Below, piece by piece: positions 17,815-26,690 of a stretch of 64,000 nucleotides of DNA (positions within the stretch are counted from its first letter, which is position 1; each line of letters opens with the position of its first letter). The translations under genes were made by a program, and so were the position numbers. This stretch comes from Pontibacillus salipaludis. GTDB lineage: Bacteria; Bacillota; Bacilli; Bacillales; BH030062. The notes under the pieces were generated by a model. That model was not told the origin of the DNA, searched no databases, and worked only from the letters and a program-made list of their open reading frames with translations. The stretch lies in contig NZ_BMIN01000018.1 in the NCBI RefSeq assembly GCF_014642405.1, positions 1 to 64,000 of the forward strand, read 5' to 3'.

Positions 17815-17929
17815 ACAATGTTGTTTTACAACGGTCAGCTAAGTGGTTATATGGGGGAGAAGAAGGAAATATTGAAGTCAAAAGGAGAGCCCATAGGATA
17901 TCATGCTATGATTTATTGAATTTACCTTG

Positions 17930-17969
17930 GTGCCTGCCCCCCTACGTTAGCGTAGTGGGGGGCAGGCAC
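17930..17969. repeat. Long G/C-rich hairpin
   Basis: An ~18-bp near-perfect inverted repeat, GTGCCTGCCCCCCTACG with CGTAGTGGGGGGCAGGCAC, around loop TTAG. T residues follow at 17974, but its composition resembles palindromic intergenic repeats of bacilli rather than a standard terminator. Confidence 0.7.
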
Positions 17970-18075
17970 ATTGTTTTTTCTACTAAAGATTGCTTTCTGA
18001 ATGATAGAAAAGCCCTGGGGTAGACTTCCAGAATGAATGAAGTTAAAATCATAGTTCAACAACCAGAAGAAGAAG

Positions 18076-19299
18076 GTGTTCATCATTTTACATAATCCAA
18101 CAGGGAAAGAAAGAATAGGGCTAGCGTTTTTACTAGGAATGCTTGGAATACTAGGACCACTCAACATCGATATGTATCTCCCCAGCTTTCCGGGGATTGC
18201 ATCTGATTTAGAAACGAGTGCGTCACTTGTGCAGCTCAGCTTAACGACCTGTCTGATCGGACTTGCTGTCGGTCAAATTGTCGTGGGACCCATCAGTGAT
18301 TCGCAAGGGAGAAAGAAACCGTTAATCATCTTCCTATCCCTCTTCGCGGTGGCGTCCTTTGCTTGTGCGCTTGCGCCGAATATCTATGTACTCGTCATCG
18401 CTCGTTTTATCCAAGGGTTTACGGCTTCTGCTGGTGTCGTCCTTTCCAAGGCGGTCGTACGAGACGTATTTATAGGAAGGGAATTGACGAAGTTCTTCGC
18501 CTTACTGATGGTGATCAATGCGACGGCTCCGATGATTGCGCCGATCACAGGTGGGGCGATTTTGCTGTTACCGTTCGCCACATGGGAGACGATCTTCCTC
18601 TTCCTAAGTATCGTAGGGTTCGCCATCGTGTTCACCGTAGCAGGCAAATTACCTGAGACGCTTCCGGTAGAAAACAGGATCCCGAGCTCCGTGAAGGAAT
18701 CGGTTCGGACCATTGGCCGTCTGTTGAAGGACCGATCCTTCATCGGATACGCCTTAACGATCGGGTTTGTCCACGGCGGGAGTTTCGCTTACGTTTCTGG
18801 AACGCCATTTGTTTATCAGGGAATCTATAACGTATCTCCTCAGGCGTTCAGTTTCTTGTTCGGAGTGAACGGCCTTGCGATCATTACGGGTAGTTTTCTA
18901 GTCGGCCGTCTTGGCGGCATTTTTCACGAGAGAAGCTTGCTGAGAAGTGCTGTACTGATTGCGGTTAGTGCGACGGGGGTTCTATTAGTGATGACGCTTC
19001 TCGAAGGACCATTGTATTCCATTGTCGTGCCGATCTTCATCTATATGACAGCGATGGGGATGGTTTTGACAAGTACGTTCACTTTAGCGATGGAGCATCA
19101 AGGCCACAGAGCTGGGAGTGCCAGTGCTGTGCTCGGCATGCTGCCACTATTGTTTGGCGCGGTTGTTTCGCCACTGGTCGGTCTTGATGAAACGACGGCT
19201 GTCCCAATGGGAGCTATTCTATTTACGACGGCCTCGATTGGTGCTACGTTCTTCTTCACGTTGACGAAGAAAGACGCAAAAAAAGCATACGCGGGATAA
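18076..19299 (+). CDS. Bcr/CflA family MFS drug exporter
   Basis: A 407-aa, 12-TM transporter. The first TM reads MLGILGPLNIDMYLPSFPGIA, where the acidic residue in a DMYLPS motif is characteristic of Bcr/CflA drug:H+ antiporters. Motif A appears as GPISDSQGRKKPLI, and RFIQGFTASAGVVLSKAVVRD is the TM4 block. Start GTG 18076 has a weak AGAAGAAG site. Base composition is clearly higher in GC than the island to its left, so the island ends before it. The drug substrate is unknown. Confidence 0.88.
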   Translation: MFIILHNPTGKERIGLAFLLGMLGILGPLNIDMYLPSFPGIASDLETSASLVQLSLTTCLIGLAVGQIVVGPISDSQGRKKPLIIFLSLFAVASFACALAPNIYVLVIARFIQGFTASAGVVLSKAVVRDVFIGRELTKFFALLMVINATAPMIAPITGGAILLLPFATWETIFLFLSIVGFAIVFTVAGKLPETLPVENRIPSSVKESVRTIGRLLKDRSFIGYALTIGFVHGGSFAYVSGTPFVYQGIYNVSPQAFSFLFGVNGLAIITGSFLVGRLGGIFHERSLLRSAVLIAVSATGVLLVMTLLEGPLYSIVVPIFIYMTAMGMVLTSTFTLAMEHQGHRAGSASAVLGMLPLLFGAVVSPLVGLDETTAVPMGAILFTTASIGATFFFTLTKKDAKKAYAG

Positions 19300-19302
19300 C
19301 AT

Positions 19303-19341
19303 GAAAGCTCTGCTCGTCCGGTTGGATGAAGCGGGGCTTTT
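19303..19341 (+). terminator. Terminator after the Bcr/CflA gene
   Basis: GAAAGCTCTGCT pairs imperfectly with AGCGGGGCTTTT, directly after the stop codon. Confidence 0.6.
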
Positions 19342-19359
19342 ATAATGGATGGAATGAAG

Positions 19360-19390
19360 GGAAGCACGGGGGACGATTCCTGTGCTTCCT
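19360..19390 (-). repeat. REP-like palindromic repeat, copy 7
   Basis: Reverse copy: GGAAGCACGGGGGACGATTC followed by CTGTGCTTCCT. Confidence 0.65.
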
Positions 19391-19531
19391 TTTTACTTAG
19401 AGTTTAAGAATAATAAAACTATAACTATCGAATCTATCTGGAAAGACGAAACCTGGTTTATAATAGAATCAATTAACTAAATTTTTGGTAATTGATCGAA
19501 AACGATGAGGATCGAAGGGGGACTGGGTAAT

Positions 19532-21463
19532 TTGGATTCGAAACTATTAGACTTATTAGCGCAACGGTACGATAGCGAGGAAGAAATAGTAACAGCCATC
19601 ACAAACCGGGAAGCGATTTTACATCTACCAAAGGGAACAGAGCATTTTGTTAGTGACTTGCACGGAGAATATCACGCCTTTCAGCATGTGTTACGAAATG
19701 GTGCGGGGAAAGTTAAAGAAAAGATACGAGATATCTTCGAGGGTGAATTGTCGGATCAAGAAATCAATGAATTCTCCTCATTAGTCTATTATCCGGAAGA
19801 TAAAGTGAAGTTAATCAAGGTCCGTATGAACAATGCACAGGAGTTGAATCAATGGTACACCGAAATCATCGACTATATGATTCGACTGCTCCCTTACGTT
19901 TCTTCCAAGTACACACGTACGAAGTTACATAATGCATTACCAAAGCAATTTGCCTTTATTATTGAAGAGTTATTGTATAAAACGGGGGATCATTTCAATA
20001 AGGAGCAATACTATACGAAAATGGTTCAACAGATTATTTCTCTTGGGCAAGCGGAGAAGTTGATCGTTGGTCTTGCGTATACGGTTCAAAGACTCGTTGT
20101 TGACCACCTGCATGTAGTAGGGGATATCTATGATCGTGGTCCTGAGCCGGATAAGATTATGGATACACTCATCGATAATCATTCCGTCGATATTCAATGG
20201 GGAAACCATGATGTATTGTGGATTGGTGCGTTTGCTGGGTCAAAGGTGTGCCTTGCTAACATCATCCGTATTTGTGCACGATACGCGAACCTGGATATTA
20301 TTGAGGACGCGTACGGCATTAATCTTAGACCCCTTGTGAATCTTGCGGAGAAGTATTACGAAGATAATCCGGCATTTAGACCTAAACTACACAAAGACGA
20401 AGAAATGTCTGATTTTGAACAAATCCAAATTACTAAAATCCATCAAGCCATTGCGATCATTCAGTTTAAACTAGAGAGCCCGATTATTAAGAGGCGACCC
20501 GATTTTCAAATGGAAGACAGGCTTTTGCTTGAGAAGGTTGATTATGATTCGGATGAGATTACGCTCCGTGGAGAGAAGTATCCTCTCGAGAATACGTGTT
20601 TTGCAACCGTTGATCCAAAACAGCCTGCAGCGTTGTTAGAGGAAGAGATCGAAGTGATCGATAAACTTCTGTTTTCTGTCCAGCATTCAGAAAAGTTGGC
20701 AAGACATATGAACTTCCTCATGAAAAAAGGCAGTCTGTATTTGAAGTATAACGGCAATTTGCTCATTCATGGCTGCATTCCGTTAGATGAAGAAGGGAAT
20801 ATGGCTGAAATGAAAATAGGGGATCAAACCTATGCGGGGCGAGAGTTATTAGATGTCTTTGAGAAGTATGTCAGGCATGCTTTCGCCCATGTTGAAGAAA
20901 CAGATGACCTGGCAACCGATATCATATGGTATTTGTGGGCTGGGAAGTATTCTTCCCTCTTTGGGAAAAAAGAAATGACCACCTTTGAAAGATATTTTAT
21001 TAAGGACAAACAAACGCATAAGGAGATCAAGAATCCTTACTATTATTTACGTGAGAAGCAAGAAGTTTGCCGTGACATCCTAACAGACTTCGGATTAGAC
21101 CCTGATCAAGGACACATCATTAATGGCCATACTCCTGTTAAGGAAATTGAAGGGGAAAATCCTGTGAAGGCAGATGGGAAAATGATTGTCATTGATGGTG
21201 GGTTCTCAAAGGCTTATCAGTCCACGACAGGGATCGCCGGTTACACCTTACTCTTCAATTCATACGGCATGCAGATTGTCGCTCATAAACAATTCACCTC
21301 CAAAGAAGATGTCTTAGAAAATGGGACAGATGTATTGTCTGTAAGAAGGTTAGTTGATAAAGAACTAGAGCGGAAAAAGGTGCTTGAAACGAATGTTGGG
21401 GAAGAATTACAGCAGGAAATCTCGATCTTAAAAAGTCTTTTGGAGTATCGGTATAAGAATTAA
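19532..21463 (+). CDS. fbp: Fructose-1,6-bisphosphatase class III
   Basis: Fbp dephosphorylates fructose-1,6-bisphosphate in gluconeogenesis. The ~643-aa product carries the metallophosphatase motifs of class [16 protein letters not shown] (D-x-H), [10 protein letters not shown] (GDxxDRG) and WGNHDVLW (GNHD). A C-terminal INGHTPV block is also present. No ribosome site precedes ATG 19505. TTG 19532 has GAAGGGGG 10 nt upstream and leads into [14 protein letters not shown], matching the family N-terminal core, so I chose TTG. It is shorter at the N-terminus than the B. subtilis enzyme. In this window it pairs functionally with the glyoxylate shunt genes. Confidence 0.95.
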   Translation: MDSKLLDLLAQRYDSEEEIVTAITNREAILHLPKGTEHFVSDLHGEYHAFQHVLRNGAGKVKEKIRDIFEGELSDQEINEFSSLVYYPEDKVKLIKVRMNNAQELNQWYTEIIDYMIRLLPYVSSKYTRTKLHNALPKQFAFIIEELLYKTGDHFNKEQYYTKMVQQIISLGQAEKLIVGLAYTVQRLVVDHLHVVGDIYDRGPEPDKIMDTLIDNHSVDIQWGNHDVLWIGAFAGSKVCLANIIRICARYANLDIIEDAYGINLRPLVNLAEKYYEDNPAFRPKLHKDEEMSDFEQIQITKIHQAIAIIQFKLESPIIKRRPDFQMEDRLLLEKVDYDSDEITLRGEKYPLENTCFATVDPKQPAALLEEEIEVIDKLLFSVQHSEKLARHMNFLMKKGSLYLKYNGNLLIHGCIPLDEEGNMAEMKIGDQTYAGRELLDVFEKYVRHAFAHVEETDDLATDIIWYLWAGKYSSLFGKKEMTTFERYFIKDKQTHKEIKNPYYYLREKQEVCRDILTDFGLDPDQGHIINGHTPVKEIEGENPVKADGKMIVIDGGFSKAYQSTTGIAGYTLLFNSYGMQIVAHKQFTSKEDVLENGTDVLSVRRLVDKELERKKVLETNVGEELQQEISILKSLLEYRYKN

Positions 21464-21543
21464 TATTCTTAAGGTTTGCTAGGGTCATGGTGACGAGCAT
21501 CCCATCAGCTCTTTGGATTGTTATTAGAAAGGAGGATACCTGT

Positions 21544-21759
21544 ATGAGTGCTTTATCTTTAAAGAAAAATTTAATAATCGGATTAGTTGGGCTAGCTATC
21601 TTAATTGCGCTATCTTTATTCGCAACTCAATCATATTTCAATAAAAAAGAAATAACTGCTGCAAATGAAAAGTGTCATGAGGTTAATGGTAGTCCTGTAG
21701 TACATACATCGAAATTTAATTTGAGCTATTCTTTCGAGTGTGAAAATCCGGGTAAGTAA
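21544..21759 (+). CDS. Small membrane-anchored hypothetical protein
   Basis: A 71-aa protein: a short K-rich start (SALSLKKN), one membrane helix (LIIGLVGLAILIALSLFA), then ~40 extracytoplasmic residues with two Cys (EKCHEV and SFECEN) that could form a disulfide. ATG 21544 sits 8 nt behind GGAGG. No family recognised. Confidence 0.65.
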   Translation: MSALSLKKNLIIGLVGLAILIALSLFATQSYFNKKEITAANEKCHEVNGSPVVHTSKFNLSYSFECENPGK

Positions 21760-21871
21760 CTTAATGAACGTTAAATTAAGGACGTTCCTCATCTAAACCT
21801 GCTGTTTGTTCAAGGTTAAGAGAGGGGAAATAGGTAGTAGACGATCACAACTTAAAGAAGAGGTGATGGGC

Positions 21872-22225
21872 ATGTCTGTAGTATTGAGAAGGATCTATGA
21901 AGAGGACAAAATCTTAGGTGGCCATCGGGTACTCATCGATCGAGTATGGCCGAGAGGAATATCTAAAGAAGAGGTACATTTAGATGAATGGATCAAAGAG
22001 ATCGCGCCTAGTTCTTCTTTACGCAAATGGTTTGATCATGATCCTGATAAGTTTGAATCCTTTAAAGAATCCTATCAAAGAGAACTTAATGAGAATTCCG
22101 AGGCGAGCCATAAGCTGAATGAGCTAAAGGAAATAGCCTCTGATAATAGGGTCGTTTTACTCTTCGGTGCTAAAGATAAAGAGCACAATCACGCAGTAGT
22201 TTTGAAAGAAATGATCGAGAAGTAA
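21872..22225 (+). CDS. DUF488 family protein
   Basis: A 117-aa protein of the DUF488 family (YeaO-like). Typical blocks are HRVLIDRVWPRGISKEE, LDEWIKEIAPSSSLRKWFDHDP and RVVLLFGAKDKEHNHAVVL. Family function is unknown. Related proteins occur in many bacteria as short single-domain proteins of this size. I chose ATG 21872, 8 nt after AGAGG; the frame is open further upstream. Confidence 0.85.
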   Translation: MSVVLRRIYEEDKILGGHRVLIDRVWPRGISKEEVHLDEWIKEIAPSSSLRKWFDHDPDKFESFKESYQRELNENSEASHKLNELKEIASDNRVVLLFGAKDKEHNHAVVLKEMIEK

Positions 22226-22293
22226 AGAAATCGGACGGAGCTTGTTCTTCTGCTATCTGCTATACGTTTAACAATAGGAGTCCTAAAAGGGGG

Positions 22294-22335
22294 TCTCAAT
22301 AGGTGAACAACCTGTTGAGGGTCCTCTTTTTGTTT
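22294..22335 (+). terminator. Terminator after the DUF488 gene
   Basis: CTCAATAGGT pairs with ACCTGTTGAG (one G-T), flanked by outer complementary AGGGGGT/GTCCTCT, followed by TTTTTGTTTTTT. Confidence 0.75.
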
Positions 22336-22398
22336 TTTATGACCCAGGTGATTAAAATCGTGTACGCGTGCGAGCATTTCCTGCATCACGTTACGTAT

Positions 22399-22427
22399 AG
22401 GAAGCGCTAGAACCGTCCCCGCGCTTC
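22399..22427 (+). repeat. REP-like palindromic repeat, copy 8 (consensus-like)
   Basis: AGGAAGCGCTAGAACCGTCC followed by CCGCGCTTC. Arms GAAGCGC/GCGCTTC are perfect. It lies just upstream of the murRQP control region. Confidence 0.75.
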
Positions 22428-22443
22428 GGGTTATTTCTAAAAT

Positions 22444-22458
22444 TGAAATTTTATTTCA
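22444..22458. promoter_or_regulatory. Candidate MurR (RpiR-family) operator
   Basis: A perfect inverted repeat TGAAAT-TTT-ATTTCA upstream of the murR start. A second inverted repeat, ATATTA/TAATAT, lies at ~22468-22486. RpiR-family regulators usually autoregulate through such A/T palindromes. A TATACT at 22497-22502 is a possible -10. Confidence 0.5.
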
Positions 22459-22505
22459 GAAATTGTGATATTATCGATTTAATATTTCAATAGCGTTATA
22501 CTTTC

Positions 22506-22519
22506 TGTAAGCGCTTAAA
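22506..22519 (+). promoter_or_regulatory. cre (CcpA) site at the murRQP promoter
   Basis: TGTAAGCGCTTAAA keeps the cre core (TGNAANCGNW) and overlaps the expected transcription start, so glucose repression of MurNAc use is likely. Confidence 0.6.
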
Positions 22520-22548
22520 CAATCTGATCTCAATTGAGGTGTAGCATT

Positions 22549-23415
22549 TTGAATGGAGTTTTATATAGAGTCAGAGAGTCCATTGGAGCGGTAAAGCAAA
22601 CAGAGAAAGTCGTAGCCCAGTACATATTACAACATCCTGAAGAAATTGTATCGATGTCGGTCCAGCAAGTTGCAGCTAATTGTTATTCGAGTCCTGCAGC
22701 TGTGTTGAGGTATTGTAAGTCGATCGGATACGAAGGTTTTAAGGATTTTAAGCTGAAATTAGCCGGTGATTTGTCGATCATTAGCTTACATGATTTAGAG
22801 AAAGAGCCATTAGAACCAGGAGCTTCTCTTGAAAATATCATGTCGGTTATTACAAACAACAATGTTCAATCGTTGTATGAGAGCTTACAGCTACTTGATA
22901 AAGAAGAGCTGACCAAAGCATACCGACTTTTGGTCGACGCAGAAAAAATAGATTTATACGGAGTTGGCTCTAGTTATCTTATTGCCTCAGACGCCGTGCA
23001 AAAATTTATGCGTATAAACAAGGTGTGTACAGCCTATAGTGACTTTCACATGCAGCGGGTATCGGCTGTGAATCTGAGAGCGAACGATGTAGCGGTAGCC
23101 ATCTCCTACTCAGGTGAAACGAAGCAGGTCATTGACTGTATTAAAGTAGCTAAAAGTCAAGGAGCAAAGGTCATTGCGATTACGAAGTACGCTGACACGG
23201 CGATTAGTTCGTTGGCAGACGCAGTGTTGTTTGTAGCGGCGAAGGAAGACGAGTTTCGTAGTGCTGCTATGACGTCAAGGATGGCAACACTGAATGTCAT
23301 TGATATTTTATATACCGCCTGTGCCCATGAAGAATATGATGAGGCGCTACTCCATTTAAGAAGAACCCATGAAATCATCCAACAGAGCGGTGAAAAAGGA
23401 GGAAGTAATTCTTGA
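22549..23415 (+). CDS. murR: RpiR-family regulator of MurNAc catabolism (MurR)
   Basis: A 288-aa RpiR protein: an N-terminal HTH (residues ~1-80; AANCYSSPAAVLRYCKSIGYEGFKDFK) and a C-terminal SIS sugar-phosphate sensor domain (YGVGSSYLIASDA, VAISYSGETKQV). It probably binds MurNAc-6-phosphate and represses murQP. I chose TTG 22549, 7 nt after GAGGTG; the frame opens at 22534. The end overlaps murQ by 4 nt. The murR-murQ-murP order matches B. subtilis ybbHIF, but nagZ and amiE do not follow. Confidence 0.88.
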   Translation: MNGVLYRVRESIGAVKQTEKVVAQYILQHPEEIVSMSVQQVAANCYSSPAAVLRYCKSIGYEGFKDFKLKLAGDLSIISLHDLEKEPLEPGASLENIMSVITNNNVQSLYESLQLLDKEELTKAYRLLVDAEKIDLYGVGSSYLIASDAVQKFMRINKVCTAYSDFHMQRVSAVNLRANDVAVAISYSGETKQVIDCIKVAKSQGAKVIAITKYADTAISSLADAVLFVAAKEDEFRSAAMTSRMATLNVIDILYTACAHEEYDEALLHLRRTHEIIQQSGEKGGSNS

Positions 23416-24299
23416 TACAGAATCTTACCACAGAGACACGCAACCAACATACGATGGATCTAGATGATATGAGTACCCATGATTTTTTGAAAGTAATGAA
23501 CGAAGAAGACCATAAAGTCCCTCAAGCTGTTGAACAAGAAATAAGCTCTATTGAAAAGGCCGTTAACCTTGTAGTGAAGTCCTTTCAGTCAGGAGGTCGC
23601 CTCATCTATATAGGGGCTGGAACTAGTGGCCGTCTAGGTATTCTGGATGCCGTGGAATGTCCACCAACCTTTGGGACGAGTTTTGAGAAAGTACGGGGAT
23701 TAATTGCTGGTGGTGAACGCGCCATTATGAAAGCTGTAGAGGGCGCAGAGGATAATAACGAGCTTGCTGCTGAAGATCTAAAGAAGCTTGGCTTAACTAA
23801 AAACGATACGGTAGTCGGATTAGCAGCAAGTGGCAGAACTCCTTATGTAAAAGGGGGGCTTGCTTATGCAAAAGATATCGGGGCTCATTCAGTAGCTGTT
23901 AGTTGTAATAAAGGTGCAGAAATTAGTCAATTTGCAGATGTTTCAATTGAAGTGATGGTCGGACCAGAGGTAATTACGGGGTCGACTCGATTGAAATCAG
24001 GAACTGCCCAGAAGTTAGTAGTGAATATGATTTCAACGGGAGCAATGGTCGGCATCGGCAAGGTGTACGGCAACCTCATGGTAGATGTGCAATTAACCAA
24101 TCATAAATTAGTAGAGCGTGCGAAGAACATCATTGCGTTAGCAACAGGGGTCCCTTATGAAACAGCCGAGGAATACTTGAAACGCTCCGGAAGTAAGCCG
24201 AAAGTTGCAATTGTGATGATCGAGAAGCAATGCGATAAAGATGAGGCAGAAGCTAGCTTAGAAGCTGCAAATGGGTTTGTACGCCACGCAATCAACTAA
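23412..24299 (+). CDS. murQ: N-acetylmuramic acid 6-phosphate etherase
   Basis: MurQ cleaves the lactyl ether of MurNAc-6-P to give GlcNAc-6-P and D-lactate during cell-wall recycling. The 295-aa product has the SIS fold with RLIYIGAGTSGRLGILDAVECPPTF, the MurQ signature containing the catalytic Glu. GLAASGRTPYVKGGL and GPEVITGSTRLKSGTAQKLV follow. Start TTG 23412 overlaps the murR stop and follows AAAGGAGGAAG. It is translationally coupled to murR. Confidence 0.96.
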   Translation: MIQNLTTETRNQHTMDLDDMSTHDFLKVMNEEDHKVPQAVEQEISSIEKAVNLVVKSFQSGGRLIYIGAGTSGRLGILDAVECPPTFGTSFEKVRGLIAGGERAIMKAVEGAEDNNELAAEDLKKLGLTKNDTVVGLAASGRTPYVKGGLAYAKDIGAHSVAVSCNKGAEISQFADVSIEVMVGPEVITGSTRLKSGTAQKLVVNMISTGAMVGIGKVYGNLMVDVQLTNHKLVERAKNIIALATGVPYETAEEYLKRSGSKPKVAIVMIEKQCDKDEAEASLEAANGFVRHAIN

Positions 24300-24319
24300 T
24301 AGAAGGGTAGGGGAAGGAT

Positions 24320-25744
24320 ATGAACAATCGTGAGCTTGCCGGTAAAATACTTGAGCATTTAGGCGGAAAAGAGAATGTTACTAGTTTTGCAAATTGTATA
24401 ACCAGACTACGAGTTAATGCGAAAGATCATTCTCGCATCAATACCGAACAGCTTAAACAATTGGATGGAGTCATGGGTGTTGTGGAAGATGAGACCATTC
24501 AAATTGTGCTTGGTCCAGGTAAGGTAACCAAAGTTGCGTATGAGTTTGGTGATTTAACAGGGATTGATGGCGGAGAAGTCGATCAAGATGAATTTGATGT
24601 AGCATCGGATACAAAGGCTTCGTACAAGGCGAAGCAAACGACGAAAGTACAGCAAGTACTTCGTCACATCGGTAATATTTTCATTCCGCTTATCCCTGGT
24701 TTTGTTGCTTCTGGACTCATTTTAGGTATAGCCAATTTAATCTTGAACCTTGCCAACCCAGAAGCAGGTGTCTTAAACCCTGCTATTCTAGAATCTGATT
24801 GGTACATTCTATTACAATCAATTGGTGGATTATTATTCGGAAGCTTAGGGATATTTGTAGGTATTAATACGGCTAGAGAGTTTAGGGGGACCCTAGTTCT
24901 CGGTGGGATAGCTGGTCTTATTATTTATGCCCCCGTCTTAAGCGATATTGGCACGTTGCAATTATTAGGACTAGATTTAAAGGTTAGTACAGGACTAGGT
25001 GGTCTGTTAGGTGTTATCATCTCAGCTTATATTTTCGTGAAAATAGAATTATTTATCAGAAGACGCATCCATGATAGTCTCGATTTACTTGTTACGCCTC
25101 TCATAACGATTCTGGTTGGTTCCTTATTTACTGTTGCTGTTATTCAGCCAATCGCCGGATTTATCATGAGTGGTATTACTTGGTTCTTGGTAGACGTTAT
25201 GCTTGAGGTAGGCGGAGTTGTTGGTGGCTTTGTGCTAGCAGCGACCTTCTTGCCACTTGTTACTCTTGGCTTACACCAGGGATTAATCCCCGTGCATCTT
25301 GAATTAATAGAAAGTATCGGCGCCACTACATTGCTTCCGGTTCTAGCTATGGCTGGTGGTGGACAAGTCGGGGCTGCTGTAGCCATCTATCTTAAGACAA
25401 AAGATGAGCGCTTACGCAAAACCATTGCAAATGCTTTGCCTGTAGGAGTTCTTGGGATAGGGGAGCCACTCATTTACGGTGTATCCCTACCACTTGGGCG
25501 TCCATTCCTAACGGCTTGTCTCGGAGCAGGATTTGGTGGAGCATTCTTAGCTCTTACGAATATTGGGGCTATAACGGTGGGCCCATCTGGTGTAGCGTTA
25601 CTCCCTCTTATATCTGACGGGAAGTATGTAACTTACATTATTGGATTGTTGATTTCTTACATCGGTGGCTTCGGGCTAACCTATCTATTCGGATTTAAGA
25701 AAGAAATGGTCAACAAGCTTTATAATCAAGAAAAAGCAGCTTAA
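24320..25744 (+). CDS. murP: PTS MurNAc-specific EIIBC component
   Basis: A 474-aa PTS permease that imports and phosphorylates a sugar. The N-terminal EIIB domain has FANCITRLRV with phosphorylated Cys26. A short linker leads to a multi-TM EIIC domain with GIGEPLIYGVSLPLGRPF, the GITEP-like sugar-binding motif. No EIIA domain is fused, so a shared EIIA-Glc must donate phosphate. MurNAc is inferred from murR-murQ in the same operon. The protein alone could also be read as sucrose/trehalose type. Confidence 0.88.
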   Translation: MNNRELAGKILEHLGGKENVTSFANCITRLRVNAKDHSRINTEQLKQLDGVMGVVEDETIQIVLGPGKVTKVAYEFGDLTGIDGGEVDQDEFDVASDTKASYKAKQTTKVQQVLRHIGNIFIPLIPGFVASGLILGIANLILNLANPEAGVLNPAILESDWYILLQSIGGLLFGSLGIFVGINTAREFRGTLVLGGIAGLIIYAPVLSDIGTLQLLGLDLKVSTGLGGLLGVIISAYIFVKIELFIRRRIHDSLDLLVTPLITILVGSLFTVAVIQPIAGFIMSGITWFLVDVMLEVGGVVGGFVLAATFLPLVTLGLHQGLIPVHLELIESIGATTLLPVLAMAGGGQVGAAVAIYLKTKDERLRKTIANALPVGVLGIGEPLIYGVSLPLGRPFLTACLGAGFGGAFLALTNIGAITVGPSGVALLPLISDGKYVTYIIGLLISYIGGFGLTYLFGFKKEMVNKLYNQEKAA

Positions 25745-25752
25745 TAAGATTA

Positions 25753-25788
25753 AAAATGATCTTGCCTAATTAGGTAAGGTCATTTTTT
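25753..25788 (+). terminator. murRQP terminator
   Basis: AAAATGATCTTGCCT/AGGTAAGGTCATTTT stem, AATT loop, T run. Confidence 0.9.
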
Positions 25789-25909
25789 TGTCTGGATAGA
25801 ACTATGTTCTTTGTCCATCCTGTTAGTGGGACTGATTGAATCTACTTGGAGAATGATAGTATAGAGGCTTATAATTTAGGGACAACTTAAATAGAAAGGT
25901 GCCTATGTG

Positions 25910-26359
25910 ATGTTCAAATACACAGTTTGCTTTGTGAAGAGGAAAGATAGAATCCTGATGCTTAATCGAGAAAAAGCTCCTATCATGGGCGTTTGGAATG
26001 GAGTCGGCGGTAAGGTTGAGAGAAATGAATCACCTGATCAAGGTGCTTTACGTGAAGTGTTTGAGGAAACGGGCATTAGAGTAGAAGCTTTTTATTCTAA
26101 AGGTACGGTGACCTGGGAAACGAACAACGGTGAACTGGATGGGATCTATGTTTACTTATATGAGATTGATGAACATTTTACATATGACACTCCCTTAAAG
26201 ACACGTGAAGGTATTCTGGAATGGAAGTCTATTGATTGGATACTAAATCCTCAAAATCTTGGAATTGCAGGAATGGTTGCTCAATACTTACCAGTTCTAT
26301 TGACGGAAAAAGGTATTCATTCATTTACATATAAAGATGGACATATTACTGTTTCTTAA
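25910..26359 (+). CDS. NUDIX hydrolase (MutT/8-oxo-dGTPase-like)
   Basis: A 149-aa NUDIX hydrolase with a complete box: GGKVERNESPDQGAL followed by REVFEETGI (G-x5-E-x7-REUxEExGU). The preceding NREKAPIMGVWNGVGG resembles nucleotide-sanitising MutT proteins of Bacillales annotated as 8-oxo-dGTP diphosphatases. ATG 25910 follows AAAGGTG; GTG 25907 is an alternative. Monocistronic by spacing. The exact substrate is unproven. Confidence 0.85.
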   Translation: MFKYTVCFVKRKDRILMLNREKAPIMGVWNGVGGKVERNESPDQGALREVFEETGIRVEAFYSKGTVTWETNNGELDGIYVYLYEIDEHFTYDTPLKTREGILEWKSIDWILNPQNLGIAGMVAQYLPVLLTEKGIHSFTYKDGHITVS

Positions 26360-26405
26360 ATAACTCACTTCATTTTTTTGAATATAACTGCAACCGTATT
26401 CATTC

Positions 26406-26439
26406 AAGGAGCATGGGGACGGGCACCTTTGCACGAAGG
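26406..26439 (-). repeat. REP-like palindromic repeat, diverged copy 9
   Basis: Contains GGAGCATGGGGACGGGCACC and a decayed right arm (TTTGCACGAAGG). Confidence 0.4.
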
Positions 26440-26482
26440 TTAGCAGGTTCAGGGAACATGACCCTGTGATTGTCGAAGTGTG

Positions 26483-26511
26483 TTGCCTCTGGTTACACCC
26501 TATGCTAGAAT
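26483..26511 (+). promoter_or_regulatory. Sigma-A promoter of the riboswitch-nucleoside hydrolase unit
   Basis: -35 TTGCCT (26483-26488), 17-bp spacer, -10 TAGAAT (26506-26511). Transcription would start ~15 bp before the riboswitch. Confidence 0.7.
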
Positions 26512-26532
26512 GAGGGCAATTAAATCAGCATT

Positions 26533-26600
26533 CCTTATATATATGTGGAAAGATGGCCCACACGTTTCTACCCAGCTGCCGAGAAAGCTGGACTATAAGG
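26533..26600 (+). promoter_or_regulatory. Purine riboswitch aptamer (guanine class by C74)
   Basis: P1 is a perfect CCTTATA/TATAAGG. J2/3 is the invariant GTTTCTAC. P3 is CCAGCT/AGCTGG with loop CC for the kissing contact, and the P2 loop supplies GG. J3/1 reads GACTAT, so the specificity base is C, which pairs with guanine or hypoxanthine. The P2 loop (AAAGATGGC) seems about two bases longer than the standard seven. It sits between a promoter and a terminator in front of a nucleoside hydrolase. Confidence 0.85.
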
Positions 26601-26617
26601 AGAGAATCGCGCGGTGC

Positions 26618-26660
26618 GACCTCTTTCCTTTTTTATTATGGGAAAGAGGTCTTTTTTTTT
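26618..26660 (+). terminator. Riboswitch expression-platform terminator
   Basis: The stem GACCTCTTTCC/GGGAAAGAGGTC is followed by nine T. The AAGGAGAG at the 3' side of P1 can pair with CTCTTTCCTT of the terminator arm. This gives the usual exclusive antiterminator and predicts an OFF switch with purine bound. Confidence 0.85.
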
Positions 26661-26690
26661 GATCGTGCACACAACGAGAGGTGGAGATGG

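Larger units (their letters stand above)
16991..18075. other. Decayed non-coding right end of the island
   Basis: About 1.1 kb with no intact gene. It holds four or five REP-like copies, a fragment of a minus-strand reading frame (17476-17625), an orphan terminator (17681) and a long G/C hairpin (17930). It looks like the graveyard of earlier insertions. Confidence 0.5.

Noticed and set aside
26480-26690. Frames running through the purine riboswitch region
   Set aside because: They overlap aptamer and terminator; the hydrolase domain begins at 26691.
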